A stretch of 64,000 bases of DNA from Ilex aquifolium (GCA_951799425.1 OX637397.1:10343064-10407063); one strand, 5' to 3'; counted from the first letter of the stretch, positions 26,031-39,001 are shown. Numbers and translations are program-made. Notes: generated from the letters alone by a model not told the origin.

Positions 26031-27389
26031 AACAAAATAGATGTGACATTTATTATTGGAAACATAGATTTTGTCTGGACATAGGACTGCAGCTGAAGAG
26101 AACAGTTTCCAACATAAAACATGTACAGCTCTACCCATTGCTAAACTGCAGCATGGAAAATTAATTACAAGTTCTCTGTACTCGTAATCTTACTAAAATT
26201 GGTATGTGAAGCCATTACTCAACTACAGCCAAAGTAATAAAAGTCCCATCTTTTGTGCTACACACACATGTATACTCCCAAAAATAGCCAAGACGTTACA
26301 TATATATGGGTTAATAACATTTTTGGACCCTAAAATGTTCCCGTTTTGTTAGTTTGGTTCTCAATATATCAATTTTATTAATTTTGTCCATAAAATATTC
26401 AATTCGTATTTAAATGATCCCGGTGACAAAAATGATTAGTTGATCACGTGTTGTTGTATCAAAGAATGACAGGTGATCATTTTCGTAAAAAACTAATGGT
26501 CCATTTGTGTAGAGACTATTTAAACAGGAATTAGAAATTTTAGGGATTAAATTGATAAAATTAATATATTGAGGATCAAACGGACAAAAGTGCTATTAAC
26601 CCTATATATATATATATATATATATATGCATTGAGAGAGATTTTAATTGCCACCCATTTATCAGAATCCCATCATCTATCTTGCTCCAATTTTCTAAAAC
26701 TGAGAAAATCCCGCAGATTTTATTGCCACCCATTTATCAGAAACCCATCAGCTAGCTACAAAATTTTAAAACTGAGAAAATCCCGCTGACAGTTCCCCAA
26801 CAGATACAAACACACACATATATATAGAGAGAGAGAGAGACCCATCTCATGAATCAACAACTCCATCCAATTTTTTAATCCCTTCTTTTCTGGGCAAAAT
26901 CAAGAGTCCCATTTGGTGTCACCCATTTTCGTAAGCACAAATATACATATCATAGATATAACAGCAACCTATCTTCCTAGGGAAAAAAATCAACAACCTC
27001 ACTGATTCACACTACACATACATATACCTGCATGTATATGGGTGCACACACACACACACAAATATATATATATATAGAGAGAGTGAGAGAGAGAGGCATA
27101 GATATAAAGAAACCTGTTTCTTTTTGCGGGCAAGATGCCAAATACGCCAGCACATGTTCTCGAGTCTGGAACTCCTCTCCCTGGTGTTTCTTGTGGCCAC
27201 CACCTTAATCCATGTCCTGTGAAGATCAGTCTCATCAACCCCAGTCACAACTTCCTCCACAAAGTACTTGGTGGGATTAAAATCCCCTCTCTCTCTCAAG
27301 TTCACTTGTGTTGACTTCTCCTCTATAGCCGAAGCACCACTGTCCAATATTGCCTCCAAGTATCCATTTATCCACTCGTTCCCCGCCAT
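18761..27389 (-). CDS. SPS: Sucrose-phosphate synthase, complete
   Basis: Makes sucrose-6-phosphate from UDP-glucose and fructose-6-phosphate in the cytosol, the controlling step of sucrose synthesis. Twelve exons: 27389-27114, 25201-24969, 24373-24310, 24199-23501, 22760-22635, 22554-22423, 22331-22155, 22072-22019, 21927-21865, 21538-20579, 20473-20346 and 19043-18761. All are GT-AG, phase is kept, and 3195 nt give 1064 residues plus TGA, the usual plant length. The N-terminus [15 protein letters not shown] is the family start. The GT4 glycosyltransferase region shows [19 protein letters not shown] (481-490) and the E-X7-E motif with E579 and E587. Residues from about 770 form an SPP-like C-terminal domain in which the phosphatase nucleophile position reads Ala777 in IALDAYDD, so it should be inactive as a phosphatase. 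The Ser-rich linker at about residues 140-155 is where SPS is regulated by phosphorylation in relatives. It looks closest to the B-type (SPS2F/3F) group from memory, untested. No breaks seen. Confidence 0.97.
25985..26030. repeat. (CT)n(CA)n microsatellite in SPS intron 1
   Basis: A CT run followed directly by a CA run, about 40 bases. Likely length-variable. Confidence 0.9.
26308..26602. mobile_element. Foldback MITE in SPS intron 1
   Basis: Two inverted arms of about 110-120 bp start GGGTTAATAACATTTTTGG and, on the other strand, GGGTTAATAGCACTTTTGTCC. They share TCAATATAT, AATTTTAT and CTAATTC blocks. It sits in a TA-rich microsatellite (26299-26307 and 26603-26626), so the target duplication is ambiguous. 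No coding capacity. Confidence 0.8.
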
Positions 27390-27599
27390 TTTCCCTCACT
27401 TTCTCGCCAACTTTCCCGAGAGAAAAATAATAATGATTTCACGTTAAACAAATGAACATATGCATCAGAGAAAAAAGAAAGTAAATTTTGTTAGAGAGCG
27501 TGAGTCTCTGCGTGTGTGTGTGTGTGTGTGTGAATGGGTGAAGAGGAGAGAGATTGTGGAGATATGGAGGGAGAAAACATATGGCGGTTGATTGTGGGA

Positions 27600-27660
27600 C
27601 CAGAGATTGAACACGTGTAATGCGGATCTGAAGTTTAATGGATCTTTATAGAGCATACAC
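27600..27660 (-). promoter_or_regulatory. Candidate SPS core promoter with G-box
   Basis: On the minus strand a TATAAAGA box lies at 27650-27643. A palindromic CACGTG G-box lies at 27612-27617, about 225 bases upstream of the ATG. Between them and the ATG is a (GT)n/(CA)n microsatellite (27512-27532). Spacing would put the start site near 27615. Position and role are inferred. Confidence 0.35.
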
Positions 27661-29240
27661 CTGTTAAGTTTAGGGGTGGGATTTTACACTTTTCTCGAGG
27701 TTGTCCGGTTCCCAATGCGAGGTGGGCGCTTTGGTACTTCAAGGCAAAAGGGGTGAAAAAGTCCTATACTTTTATTAAATGAAATTTAAAAATTCAAATT
27801 CAAATGTATATTATCTTTTGAACGGTGTCTCCCAGCCAATGTATACTACGAAGCCCTTATCGCTCGTGGAGTTTTTCCGAGGTACACACAAAATTGCTTG
27901 CTCAATGAGCATTTTACAATCAGTCTTTTAACTGTCGATCCAAATTTTTCAACATCTCATATGTTATCGTGGATCATCGACCCTTTCTTTAGGAGTCTCT
28001 TCGAATACCAATCAGGTCCATTCCAATGGGCAGAAATCCATACATTGGTATAATTGCTAGAGCAGACTAAGCCTTTGAAGCTCCACCTAAGGCCGAAACT
28101 AACATTCATGCTCGTCCGTCCATATTACCCCATTCTCCCTCGAAGAGAATCATAGTTTGTTGTCTTAAGGTGACCATTTCACCTCTTGATCTCTTGGGCC
28201 AGTCAAGCAGCAGCATACCATTAGTGGACTCTACCTTTGTACATATCCAATGACTTTCTAACTTATCGTTTCAATTTTTTGATTCTCTTTTGAGCCTCGT
28301 GATGCAGCTCTTGTCTTGTGGAGTATGATCTTGTAGTCTATGAAGGAATGTGTGCTTGTCATGTCATGCTGTACTCTAAATTTCACAATGCCACGTGTCA
28401 GCTATATATAGAGAAGGATACATGTCCCGATTTTATAAGCTACTACATATTCAAAGAAATGGTCAAATCTAAACTCTCCCTTTCTTTTGATTTTGTTTGC
28501 GAGAGCTTTTGATTTGAACATAATTCGTTAAATATAAATTAACATTTCTGTCTGCTAATTCAAATTTGATTAAATTCATTATATTATATTCTACAAATTT
28601 GAATCTAGGTATCCCAATAGAAAAATCCGACTTTGATCAAATCCAAATTATGTGTATCTAAAAATATATATATATATGAGAAAATTGAGTGATTATTAGA
28701 TTAAATTTAGCCGACATTTAGATGTAATGTGTCATTTATTTTTCTATTTTGAGATCAAGCATCTAATAGGATGTTTTCTTTTTTATTAGATTAAAATGCA
28801 TTTTTATTTTATTGCATCTTTTACCATTACATCTATAACAGAAGTCAAAACATTCATATAAAGGTAAATAAAAAGTTCAAAAGAGGACACAATAAAGCCC
28901 ATAGGACATAAGAAGTTAAACATTGACTTTGATAAGGATTGATCATTGATATGATTGGCAAAATTAATTGTGAGAGATGAATAAATTTCATGCAGTTGTG
29001 CATTTTGTATCTAATGTCACACCTATACATTTTGTATTACATTTTTGGGAATTGGGAATTTTTATGGTATCGTTGGCAGTATCGGTACCGAAAGTTACAA
29101 TTTTTTAAAGTTAAGTCATAATTTTTTTATGTGCAAGTTAGAATGTTGGGATCAATACCGCGTTTTTCATGATTAATCATGGGTGTCTGTGATCGATCAT
29201 GACTTCCCTTTAACAGTTGTAACTTCTTTTTTCAAAATTA
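27661..29240. other. Intergenic DNA, no supported gene
   Basis: The stretch at 27830-28310 is more GC-rich than its surroundings and could be a decayed retroelement piece. I cannot align it to a named domain, and its frames are broken on both strands. The rest is AT-rich. Confidence 0.4.
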
Positions 29241-29249
29241 TAACTGATA

Positions 29250-29890
29250 ATGCATAAAACTGTCTCGTGCAAGATCAACAGTCAAGTGTGTGATAAGGTG
29301 TAATTAATGGACAATAAATAAAGTAATCAATGACAGTAATGTAAATATGAAGTCAACACACAGATATATAGTGGTTCGGTTCGAATGACCTACTCCACCT
29401 TCGGAAACGACAACAGTGACTCTTTATTGATGAATAAAATAAGAGACAAAGCTCCAGGGGAGGTGTGCTCCAGGAGAGGTACAATAGTTAAGAGAGAGAA
29501 ATTATGTGTGTAGAGAGGTGTAGTGAGATACCAAGATGTGATTGGAGATGCCAAGATGTGTCCTCTCATGCGGAGATAACTTACAATTTATAGGTATGGT
29601 GAGACGGTGAGGTGATGCGGTGACGTGAGTGTGAGGGTACTAATTCTTCGGGAATGATATCTACAAAAGGTAAGTACAATTAATTCTTGTGTATCCATCC
29701 CGATGATCTCTCCCCACGTGCCATTTTCTTCATGGACTCTTTAGATCTTGGACTGGGTCGGATTGACGAACCAGACTTGGGCTGCGTCTGCAGTGGACTT
29801 GGGCTGTCTTGACTTACTAGGTCTGGCCCAATTAGATTTGGGCTCATCAATAATTTTATCATACAAAATAATAATCGACTGCGCCGGTAC
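29250..29890. repeat. Probable degraded retroelement or plant interspersed repeat
   Basis: Contains the GTGGTTCGGTTCGAATGACC stretch with ACTCCACCTTCGG just after it, a combination often seen in plant retroelements (primer-site or LTR-like regions). Purine-rich blocks follow (29430-29660). No ends, target duplication or coding frame could be set, so this is tentative. Confidence 0.35.
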
Positions 29891-31750
29891 CGAATTTTTT
29901 TGGGTGCAATAGAGTTTCCCTACATTTTCACTTATTTGTACTATTTGTAAAAGCTGACTATATATTATATATTCTTCTTTTACTAAGGTTTCTAATATGT
30001 ACCGATGCTATTACTTAGTGATTAATTTAAATAATATACATGGAGGTACAACCTATTTTACAGGAGAAAAAATAAAATAATATTGTTTTATTTTTTTTTT
30101 AGTTTTAAATTTTTTTTTTAGTAGCACTTCCTTTTTTTTTCTTCTTCACCTTTTCTTTGCATGGGGTTGATGCATTTCTTCTAGTTTACTTGCATTTATG
30201 ATAGTATACACATGTACACATATAAATGTATTATTTATATGCTAAAATATTGATAAATTCATTTTTACAGAATAGGATGCACCATTTGGCAATACTTTTT
30301 AAGTATTTATGTGTTTTTTTTTTTGTCTTTTTAAGTATTTTTTTTATGCAACGCTCGTTTTACAAGTCTATTTTTTACTGTCCGAACTTTCTCAATTCCC
30401 TCAAGTATACATGCACATACGTAAATGTATCAACTCCATACTATAAGATGCATGTCAGTAAGTTTAATAAATATATTTAAAAATATTTTTACTTTTTTAA
30501 TCAATTTTTTTTTGTTAAAAGTTACTTAAAAGAACGTTACCATAAACCCCCGAAACCTATTTTCTTTGCTGACAAAATCAACCAAGCCTAAGCAGTACCG
30601 ACAGCTAAATATTTATTGAGTAGGAGGGACTTTCGCTGACTGAATATTCCATTTATAAACCCAGACCCTAGTAACTTTCGTAACCAAAGCGTCACGACAA
30701 CATCCAAATGTGACCTTTGGATTCTTAAGAAGTGGGGCAAGAAGGAGCATGTAGGAATGTCGACGACTACATAAGCCACTAGTGACCGAGAGAAAGCGAA
30801 CAACACCTTGTCTTATATAGGTTAGGCGGAGTTTGAAGAAGTGAACCCCTATCAGAGAAAGTCATTGTGTGCTAGCTAATATAGCATTAAGAAAAACTAT
30901 TTATATACATTTTTTAACGCTTTTTATGTAAATTTTTTTAGAAACGTAATTACCTATTAACACGAAAACGATGCAAATCTAAAAACACCCGACTCACTAA
31001 CACGAATAATAAATGAGTTGGATTAATGTTAGACATGATCAAAATTTTGTTTTGTTTGTATTGCAAGAAGAAAATGAACAATTTTTTTGTAACTTTCATT
31101 CATTTTTTTGATTTAGTATTGCATGAATTACTTTAAAGTTAAATAGTTTTTTACTAGTACGAATATTGAAAAGACTCCAATATGAGCTATATTGCCACGA
31201 TCCAAATATGACACGACGCAAAGATAACATTACACGACTCAATTGATATCCTAATGCCATGGTATTCTGCAACCTGCCACATGATGGGCTTGTTATGTGA
31301 AGACAATCTTTCTCTCTCCCTTGATGTAAAAGTATGTGGCAGCAAAATCATCATCCCAACTTGTAGTAACCACCATCAGCCAAACTTTATCTCCTTGTCA
31401 TCTTTGTCTTAAATGGGTGAAACCTTTTTCACACATGTACCTTTCCAAGGTTTTGAGTCAGTTTGAAGTGCAATAATTCTCTGATGATCATGAACACAAG
31501 TTACCCCATGCATGCAAACAAAGGGTTGTGTACGGAGTGACCCCCTGTCACTAAAGCAGTGAGAGATTAAAGGGGAGAGGAACCAAGATAAACAGATGAT
31601 TTAGATCTCCTCCATTACATTTTCTTCAATATCGCTCAATGGTAGATCAATCCTTATGTATGAATAAGGGCTTAAATTCATAGTAAGTGATCTACTATTA
31701 AGGAAATTTGAGAAAAAATTGAATCTCAATTTGAGAGAGAGAAAGAAAGA
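29891..31750. other. Intergenic DNA with old MITE debris
   Basis: AT-rich. Words such as ACACGAATAATAAATG near 31005 and GACACGACGCAAAGATAAC near 31209 match the hAT-type MITE of 17717-18054, so an old copy probably spans about 30960-31255. Nothing else is recognised. Confidence 0.4.
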
Positions 31751-31754
31751 GAGA

Positions 31755-32024
31755 GGAAAAATATTCATCGCAATGGTAATACCACCATGTCAACATTGTC
31801 ACATGGTATCAACAACTAATAATATGCAAACAAATAAGGAAGTGAACTTTATACAAGCCAATAACTACTCGTCCATGTAAAGAGATAACTACCCACTCAC
31901 GTTTCATGTAAGCCAATAACTACTTAAGTGAGGTTCACTTTGTCTATTTGAGATTTTATTATTGGTTGGTGATATCATGTCATCAATGCTGACATGGTAT
32001 CACCGATGTATTGAATATTCTCTA
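31755..32024. mobile_element. Foldback MITE
   Basis: Inverted arms: the left (AATATTCATCGCAATGGTAA, then ACCATGTCA) mirrors the right (minus strand GAATATTCAATACATCGGTG, then ACCATGTCA). Arms are about 75 bp with an AT-rich middle. The same family is seen at about 32770-34050 and weakly at 35858-36075. Target duplication unclear. Confidence 0.65.
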
Positions 32025-33060
32025 GGAATGTTATAGATATTTCATGTCATTTGTGACCTTTCGGCTTCCACCACTCATTTGGCGACACTTGGTCAGTGAT
32101 AAAAAAAAGATATTTTCAGACTGAATTCTTCATAGGGGACCTAATTTTGTCCATGGTTCTCCATTTCACATGGTTGTCATCCTCAGATGTTTCTGGTGTA
32201 TGAAACTTTTTTGTGGTAAAAATGGACAAAGATATGAAGAAGTTAAAACCCTAGTCACATTAGAGTACAAAGCACAATCAACTTTCCAAGTTCACATGCC
32301 TCTACTTTGGCAGTATTGGTCACTCAATATATTCATTGAACATGAAAATGCCCCGTTCTGTAACCAGGGTTTTGATCTCTTTTTCAATCTTTAGTATACC
32401 ACTTTATTGGAAAAAATACTGAATTTAATGGTAACCAGGGGCGGAGTCAAAAAATACCCTGATCAATTTTTACATTTTAAAAATATTGTATAATAATTTC
32501 ATTATCAATATTATCGAAAATGTATTTATTTGTAAATACAATTATTATATAATGACACTAATTTTTGTATAATACTAAAATAATCTTAATTTTCTTTTTG
32601 AAATTACAAAATGAGCTCAATGAAAACATGCCCAAAAATAGTAGTCATTTAAGAATGGGTGTAATAATTGATACAAATAGGGTTGGCCTAATTAAAAATC
32701 CTCAAGAAATTTTTGAGATATATGCTAATAGTGTTAAGAAAACAAATTTAAGGGTGGTCATAGTCATTGATTGGCTCCACTAATGATGGTGACATCACAT
32801 CATTATTATTACGTGGTATCACTATTTAACAATAAACTAACAATAACATGTAGATAAGTGAACCTCATTTAATGTAATAACTACCTTATCCATTTACATG
32901 AAAATTTGTAACCCAAATTTCCATCCCAAATTAAGGGGGATCATTGGATGAGTGAGTCCTATCAACTTTTTTAAATGAGACCCACTGATCCAATGGTCTC
33001 CATCATTTGGGATGCAAATTTGGGTTGCAGATTTGGGTTACATAGCATTGCTCTTAAATG

Positions 33061-33333
33061 AATAACGACTCTATGTAAATAAAGTAGAATTCACCTTCGT
33101 ACTTGTAGACAGGGGCGGAAATTAAGTGAACCTCATTTAATGTAGTAACTACCTTATCCATTTAAATGAATAACGACTCTATGTAAAAAAAGTAGAATTC
33201 ACCTTCGTACTTGTAGACAGGGGCGGAAATTAAATGAACCTCATTTAATGTAGTAACTACCTTATCCATTTAAATGAATAACGGCTCTATGTAAAAAAAG
33301 TAGAATTCACCTTCGTACTTGTAGATAGGGGCG
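33061..33333. repeat. 108-bp tandem repeat, about 2.5 copies
   Basis: The unit starts AATAACGACTCTATGTAAA at 33061, 33169 and 33277, an exact 108-bp period with very few changes. Each of the first two units contains CTTGTAGACAGGGGCGGA, which is the target site plus the first 10 bases of the hAT terminus found intact at 33326. Confidence 0.9.
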
Positions 33334-33964
33334 GAGTCAGAAATTTATTTTTTGGGGGGCCAAATTTAATGTAACTGACAATATAAACTAAATATATAGT
33401 TTATTAATTCAGATTCTTGATGCACAAAAATATATCCAACAAAGTAAAATATGTCATAAAAAAAATAAAATAAAGATATGGAAAAAAATTAAAGATGAAC
33501 AAAAAATAATTTTGAGTACCTATGTGTATACTTAATCTGTAATACACTTTTTAACAATTTTTTCTACCTACCCAGGTAAAGAGTTTACAATGAAATCATT
33601 GCCTATCGTATTGCAAAACCTTCTTTTGATAATGTTCGACATGATATGATTAAAAGACCAAATTCACTATAGCTTTTAGATTGACAATGAACCCTATTAA
33701 ATATTAAAACTTAGTGTTAAGTTCAACAGTTATAATAAAATTACATCATTAAATCAACTAATTATGCCAAATATTAAGATCTCAATAGTACTACTCAACA
33801 TTTTCTTGTTAAAGTTGAACATCATTACATTTTCTTTACAGAAACTATTTTCCAGATGAGGCTAATTCTCTTGACGATGTTCAATTTTTTGTGCTTAATA
33901 TTATACCTGCTCTGGTGTTGGCAAAAGTGGGGGGGGGGGGGGGGTCGGCATAACTCCGCCCCAG
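33326..33964. mobile_element. Non-autonomous hAT element
   Basis: A 639-bp element with ends TAGGGGCGGAGTCAG and AACTCCGCCCCAG and a perfect 8-bp duplication CTTGTAGA at 33318-33325 and 33965-33972. Near the right end it has a run of 16 G (about 33929-33944). A second left-type end, CAGGGGCGGAGTC, occurs at about 32438 without a partner. No transposase. Confidence 0.85.
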
Positions 33965-34055
33965 CTTGTAGATTTATTATTGGATTGTGGCACCGCATAA
34001 TAATAGTGACTTGGTATAACCATTATGGTGAATATTTAATCCATTTTATTGCTGT

Positions 34056-35850
34056 TTTATATTTCCTGTCTAGTACCACAGTTAGATAAAAACATGTTGA
34101 AACGTACACTTTTCAACATAAAAATGCGTTTCTATTAAAGACACTTCAATTTTTAAAGACATGTTTTTTAAACACACTTTTAATACCAATAGTTTTTGGA
34201 TGTTGTGCATGAAAATGTGTTCAACGAATGCTTGTTTATATTTATCATGCAACAACCAGAGGCCGCCCTGAGACATTTTACGTCCTAAAGCGAAAATAAT
34301 AAATGAGATTTTCTTTCATTTTTAATATTAATAAAAAAATATTATTTTTTGTTTTGTCAAATGAAAAAATACTAAATTTTTATATTCAAGTCTTGCTATC
34401 ATATTTTTTTCAAATTGATAGTATTTTTAATCCACTTAATCTTATATTTTTCAAACCCGGATAGTTGTTTTCTAGTTGCCATATTATAAATAGATCATCA
34501 ACAAATTAATCTTAAATAATAAAAAAAAAATCTAGTAAAAATATAATACAAACTTGAAATTAAAAAAAAAAAAATCCTAAAGAAATAGAAAAGTAGAACC
34601 TGATTTATCACAATTTCACACAATATTTTATTATCATTGACTGTGGCCCATTAGCCCTGAGCTTGCGCGCCAACTACCAAGCTAAATGTGAATGAACTTT
34701 GTGAGAGTTTTGAAGGATTTGTGCTTTACAAGAGTAAGAATCGAATTTGGCTTTATTTTCTAGTAGTCACACACCATAATGAGGGATTGAGAGAGAGAGA
34801 GGGGGAGGAAGGTGTGTTATATTTTAGAATTTTCCAGTGTCTTTTATCGAAAAGAGAGATTATGATAGTAAGTTTGAACTTGACTCTTTTTTTTTTAAGG
34901 GAGTCAAGACTTGATTTTTTAGTCTTATTGTTAGCTTTTTTCTTTTCTTTTTTCTTTTAGTGGACGTTTGCGATTGGTGACAATCTCTAATATAAAGTAG
35001 GACAGACTTCAATAAACTCATCAAACGGTCTCAAGTAGATTTATCCAATGACCACCAACATCCCTCTCAAAATTATTCACATTGTACCGTACCTTCAAGT
35101 ACGGGTTACTCCTGTGAAATAATTCTAGTAGTTGAGGGGCGATGTGAAAAATTCAATAGTTCAAGGGACAAAATAAAATTGAGTCCATAATTTAGAGGGT
35201 CAAAGTGTGATTTAATCCTTCTTTAATAGAAAAAAGTCCGACTTATTGGAAAATAGCCCCAAAAAAAAAAGTTTGAATGCCTTATTTACCCTTGAGCAAA
35301 TATATAATCTCAAATTTGTACCATAGAAAAAGTAGTAACATAAAACAAAAATAGTAATATGATGGTCTTGATGTGTCTAAAAAATTATGATTTCATTACA
35401 GTAACAAAACATCTCCACAATGCCCCAAAGGTGTTCGACGAAATGCCCTGAAACATGTTACTACTTTTTCAATTCCTGCAATACCAAGTTATTATTTTTT
35501 TTATTGCACATGTTATTACTTTTTTTATTGCGCATGTTATTATTTTTTCTATGGTACAATTTTTCCATAAAACTAATTTTTTTTTTTTTTGTTGAGCATG
35601 TTACTATATAATGTAACATGGTCATTGGAACAGTACTACTTTTTTATTGACACGAATATTGATACAAACCCGACACGTACCAAAAATAATCCGACGCAAA
35701 AATAATACAATCTAAAATGACACGACACAAAAATAACACAATAAAAATCAATTGACACTCCTAATTTTTAGCATAGAAGGTGTGTCTTGTCTTATGACTG
35801 TCTCGTATTATGGACAGCCGGTGAAAATCCACCACATCAACCATTAGAGT
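34056..35850. other. Intergenic DNA, repeat debris
   Basis: AT-rich with poly-T/poly-A runs. The block at about 35640-35770 (GACACGAATATTGATAC ... AATTGACACTCCTA) is a fragment of the 17717-18054 MITE family. No gene recognised. Confidence 0.4.
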
Positions 35851-35857
35851 CCCAGGT

Positions 35858-36075
35858 CAATGAGAAAATATTCATTGCAACGGTTATAGCATCTCATCAC
35901 ATTGACATGGTATAATTATCCAATCATAGTACAATAAGTGGATAAATAGATCCCACATATGTAGTTATTACATGACATGAATGAGTAGTACGTTATTAAA
36001 TTATGTGGGATTCACTTGTCCATTTGTTATCCTATTATTAAACAGTTACACTACCCCGATAGACTCTCACTTGTG
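35858..36075. mobile_element. Possible decayed foldback MITE of the 31755 family
   Basis: Left words AATATTCATTGCAACGGTTA and TTGACATGGTAT match the 31755-32024 arm; the right arm is diverged. Ends not defined. Confidence 0.35.
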
Positions 36076-36419
36076 GAATTATGAGGCTCCTGACCACCTG
36101 TTATTCTTCTCGAGAACGAACCTAGCTAGACTATGTTATGTATGAATTTGGTTTTTAGGATACCACCGATAATTATAAAGTGATGGGATTGTTGGTGCTA
36201 TCAATTTTTTTTTTTCTGTTTTTTTTAATTACATTAATTAAAATTAATTTGAACTAATTATTTTTAAAAAATTATAAAAATTTCTCAAAATACATGACCT
36301 TAAAAAAATATCAACCCATGTATACTATTGTGCATGAACAAGGTCTAAATTAAATGATTCAACTTGTGATAAAAATAGGTGATGTAAAAAAAATGAGCAA
36401 AAAAAGCATGTAGGGATAA

Positions 36420-36451
36420 AATTCAAAATACTAGCTATCTTATTATATAGA
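36420..36451 (-). mobile_element. Isolated Helitron-like 5' end
   Basis: The minus strand reads TCTATATAATAAGATAGC from 36451, preceded by A, the same 5' end as the Helitron-like elements at 13139 and 18345. I could not find its hairpin and CTAG end, so the element is truncated or its end has decayed. Confidence 0.35.
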
Positions 36452-37058
36452 TGATTGCTACTCGGCAAAGGATTATGGAATTTCCTTGTCTTTAAATGGC
36501 TCGGGTGAGTGTGTGAATGGATGCGTTCGAATAATAGTGTGTTTCTCTTGACTTATCAAAATAATCAAGTTGGGTTAATCCTAAATTTTAAGATCAATCT
36601 TAAATGGTAAAATCGATCCGAAGCAACCCAATTTATCGTACCTGCATTGGATTAAGTCGTAACTTCACTATTATTTATTGTAACTTAAGGTACGATACCA
36701 CTTACCAAAAAAAAAAAACTTTCCATCCGTTACCAAAAATAATTTTGCCTACAGTAGTCTAAGTCACAGCTAAAATATTGGTAGTTGAAGCTGAGCACAT
36801 AACATGCAAAGGTCCACCTCTCTTTAAAGATGTACACTGGCTTTATCAAGAACCTGCTTAAATCTAACTTTTATGGCTGATCTGAGTGTCATGGTGCAGG
36901 AAAGACAATGAGAATATTTTGGATATTTAGATTTAAATTTGGAACTAAATAGTCCTATTATATTTCTGATTATGCAATTGACATGCTCTTGTAGGAAAAA
37001 AGTTATTGTTTACCTGATTTGGTTCTCTGTTCCTTTCCTTTACTGGTAGGATTGGACA

Positions 37059-37736
37059 CAGGGGTGCAACTTGGACGGGCCAACCCGAATTCAACCCGAG
37101 TTCAGCTCGAAAAAAACAGGGCTTGGGTTTAGAATTTTTAATACTTGAGTTGGGCGTGGGCAAAAAAATTCCAACCCGAATTGAATTTGGGCAAGCCTCG
37201 GGTTGAGACATCGGGTTGTCAGGTTCAACCCGAATATTAAAATCGGGTTGAACCTGAATATATATAAATATATTTAATTAGAGTTAGTATTTATTTTCAC
37301 TATTTAGAGTCCAAACTTTCAGTTCCCTTCAAGTCTTCACTCCTGCGCCTCCATCACTCTCAGATCCCTCTCTCACTTGTCACTCCTCCCTCTCTGAATC
37401 GTCACTCCTCTGAGTCGTCTCAGACTCTCAGCCTCCTTCTCTCACTCCCTCTCTCTTCATCTGTATCTCGCTTTTCATCTCAGATCACTTGAAAAAATCA
37501 GATCTACACTTGAAAAAAATCAAATCTAGATTTCAAAAAATCAACCCGAATTAAGTAAACCAAGCCAACCCGATTTTTAACCTGAAATCAGCCCGAATTA
37601 AGTAACCCGAATTCAATCCGAGCCCGCCCGAATTAAACTTAGGCAGTACTCGGATTGAGGTAGAGTTAGGGTTGAAGATTATATACTTAGGGTTGGGTTA
37701 GAGTTGACCTCTCAACCCACCCGAGTTGCACCCCTA
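37059..37736. mobile_element. Non-autonomous hAT element rich in AACCCGA words
   Basis: A 678-bp element with ends CAGGGGTGCAACTTGG and CGAGTTGCACCCCTA and a perfect 8-bp duplication ATTGGACA at 37051-37058 and 37737-37744. Subterminal regions repeat AACCCGA and its complement; the middle (37320-37460) is pyrimidine-rich (CTCCCTCTCTC). No transposase frame. Confidence 0.88.
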
Positions 37737-38250
37737 ATTGGACATCCTCCATGGGATTGTTCCCAAATAGCATAAAGTGATTTGTATCATTTCTATTTGA
37801 CTTTTGACAACATGTCAAAGATACTTCGAATTGTTTGTTGACACGAATAGAGTTAGGAAAAACCTCTTATCGTTCTTCTAGGTCCTAATTCTGGTCCGCG
37901 AATGAACGTGGACCATCTACTAACAAATCCCATTAGCCATATATAGCCTTCCTTTGAAGTATCAAGAAATTTCTACAATGGCAGAGTCAAAGGGATTCAG
38001 GTTTTGTAGTGTTGGTTTTATATTCTATATTGACACTCACCATATTCAAATCTGTCAAACAATTGAACTAGAGGAAGCGATAACCACACAACTGTTCCAA
38101 TGACCAGAGCAGTCAATAACACCCTAAAACGAAATTACAACATTTCCCCAAGATTTAAATGGGAGAGCAATTGTTACATTGATTTGCCTTGTCATATGAT
38201 GCACCAGTACCACCTTCTCTTCTTTATAATGACACAGAATATACTAAAAC

Positions 38251-38794
38251 ATTGTTATCAAAATCATACGATTTACAATTCAATTTGATTTAATCTCCAT
38301 TCGATTCATAACTTACTATAGAATCGTTTTTGACCAAAAATTGTACGACTCAATTCGAATCGAAGGAATCGCACAATTCGTTTTATTATTATTTTTTTAA
38401 CCATATTTCTAATAAAACAATGTCGTATTGCTAGAAGAGACCTATCCCTAAATATAAAATTCACGTATCTCTGTATCTCCTTTTTGCGTTTCCTCTTTTC
38501 AAGCGATTGTTAAAGCGTCTGTGAAGAACATCACACACGATGTTTCCTTCACTCTTGGTATAAACTCAAGTGTAACTTTATAAAGATTTTAAAAAAACTA
38601 ACATCTTTCCATTTAAACGACTTGATCATGTCAATACCGTCGATTATTTTTAAAATACAATAATATTCAACATTTAATATCTTTCTTATTTTAAATATAT
38701 ACATGTTATTTTTTAGTATTGTTCGTATTTTGTGTAAAATCTTACGATTTCCGATTCTCAAATCTAGAATTTCGATTCCCGATTTGATAACTAT
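38251..38794. mobile_element. Probable TIR element with TAGTTATCAAA ends
   Basis: Left end ATTGTTATCAAAATCATACG and right end (minus strand) ATAGTTATCAAATCGGGAATC form an imperfect inverted pair, with ATTCGATT/AATCGAAT words inside. The target duplication is not convincing. The ends resemble those of the element at 39918. Confidence 0.45.
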
Positions 38795-39001
38795 GTACCC
38801 AAAGGCAAATGAACAACTACAATGCATTTAGATTATGCATAACTCAAACCATCAGACATATTTTGTTCAAATATCCAGGGAAGGCCAAAAACTAGAGTTG
38901 AACACAGAAAAGTTTACGTTATAAACACCCTGCAGAAGCACAACCACAACAATTAAGCAGTGGCCAGCCCAATAGTTTGAAGAGCCATCAACTGTTTGTT
39001 A

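Larger units (their letters stand above)
32770..34055. mobile_element. Related foldback MITE, interrupted by a hAT element and a tandem repeat
   Basis: The left arm (about 32780-32880: GTGACATCAC, ACGTGGTATCAC, AACAATAAACTAACAATAA) mirrors the right arm (about 33972-34050: TTATTATTGGATTGTGGCACC). Between them lie a 108-bp tandem repeat and a hAT element. The arms match the family at 31755-32024. Confidence 0.55.

Noticed and set aside
30588..30806. 72-codon minus-strand frame between SPS and BGAL
   Set aside because: No recognisable domain, no splice partners and surrounded by repeats; not enough to call a gene.
38380..39001. Polyadenylation signal for BGAL
   Set aside because: Several A/T-rich hexamers exist, but none is clearly placed; any choice would be arbitrary.
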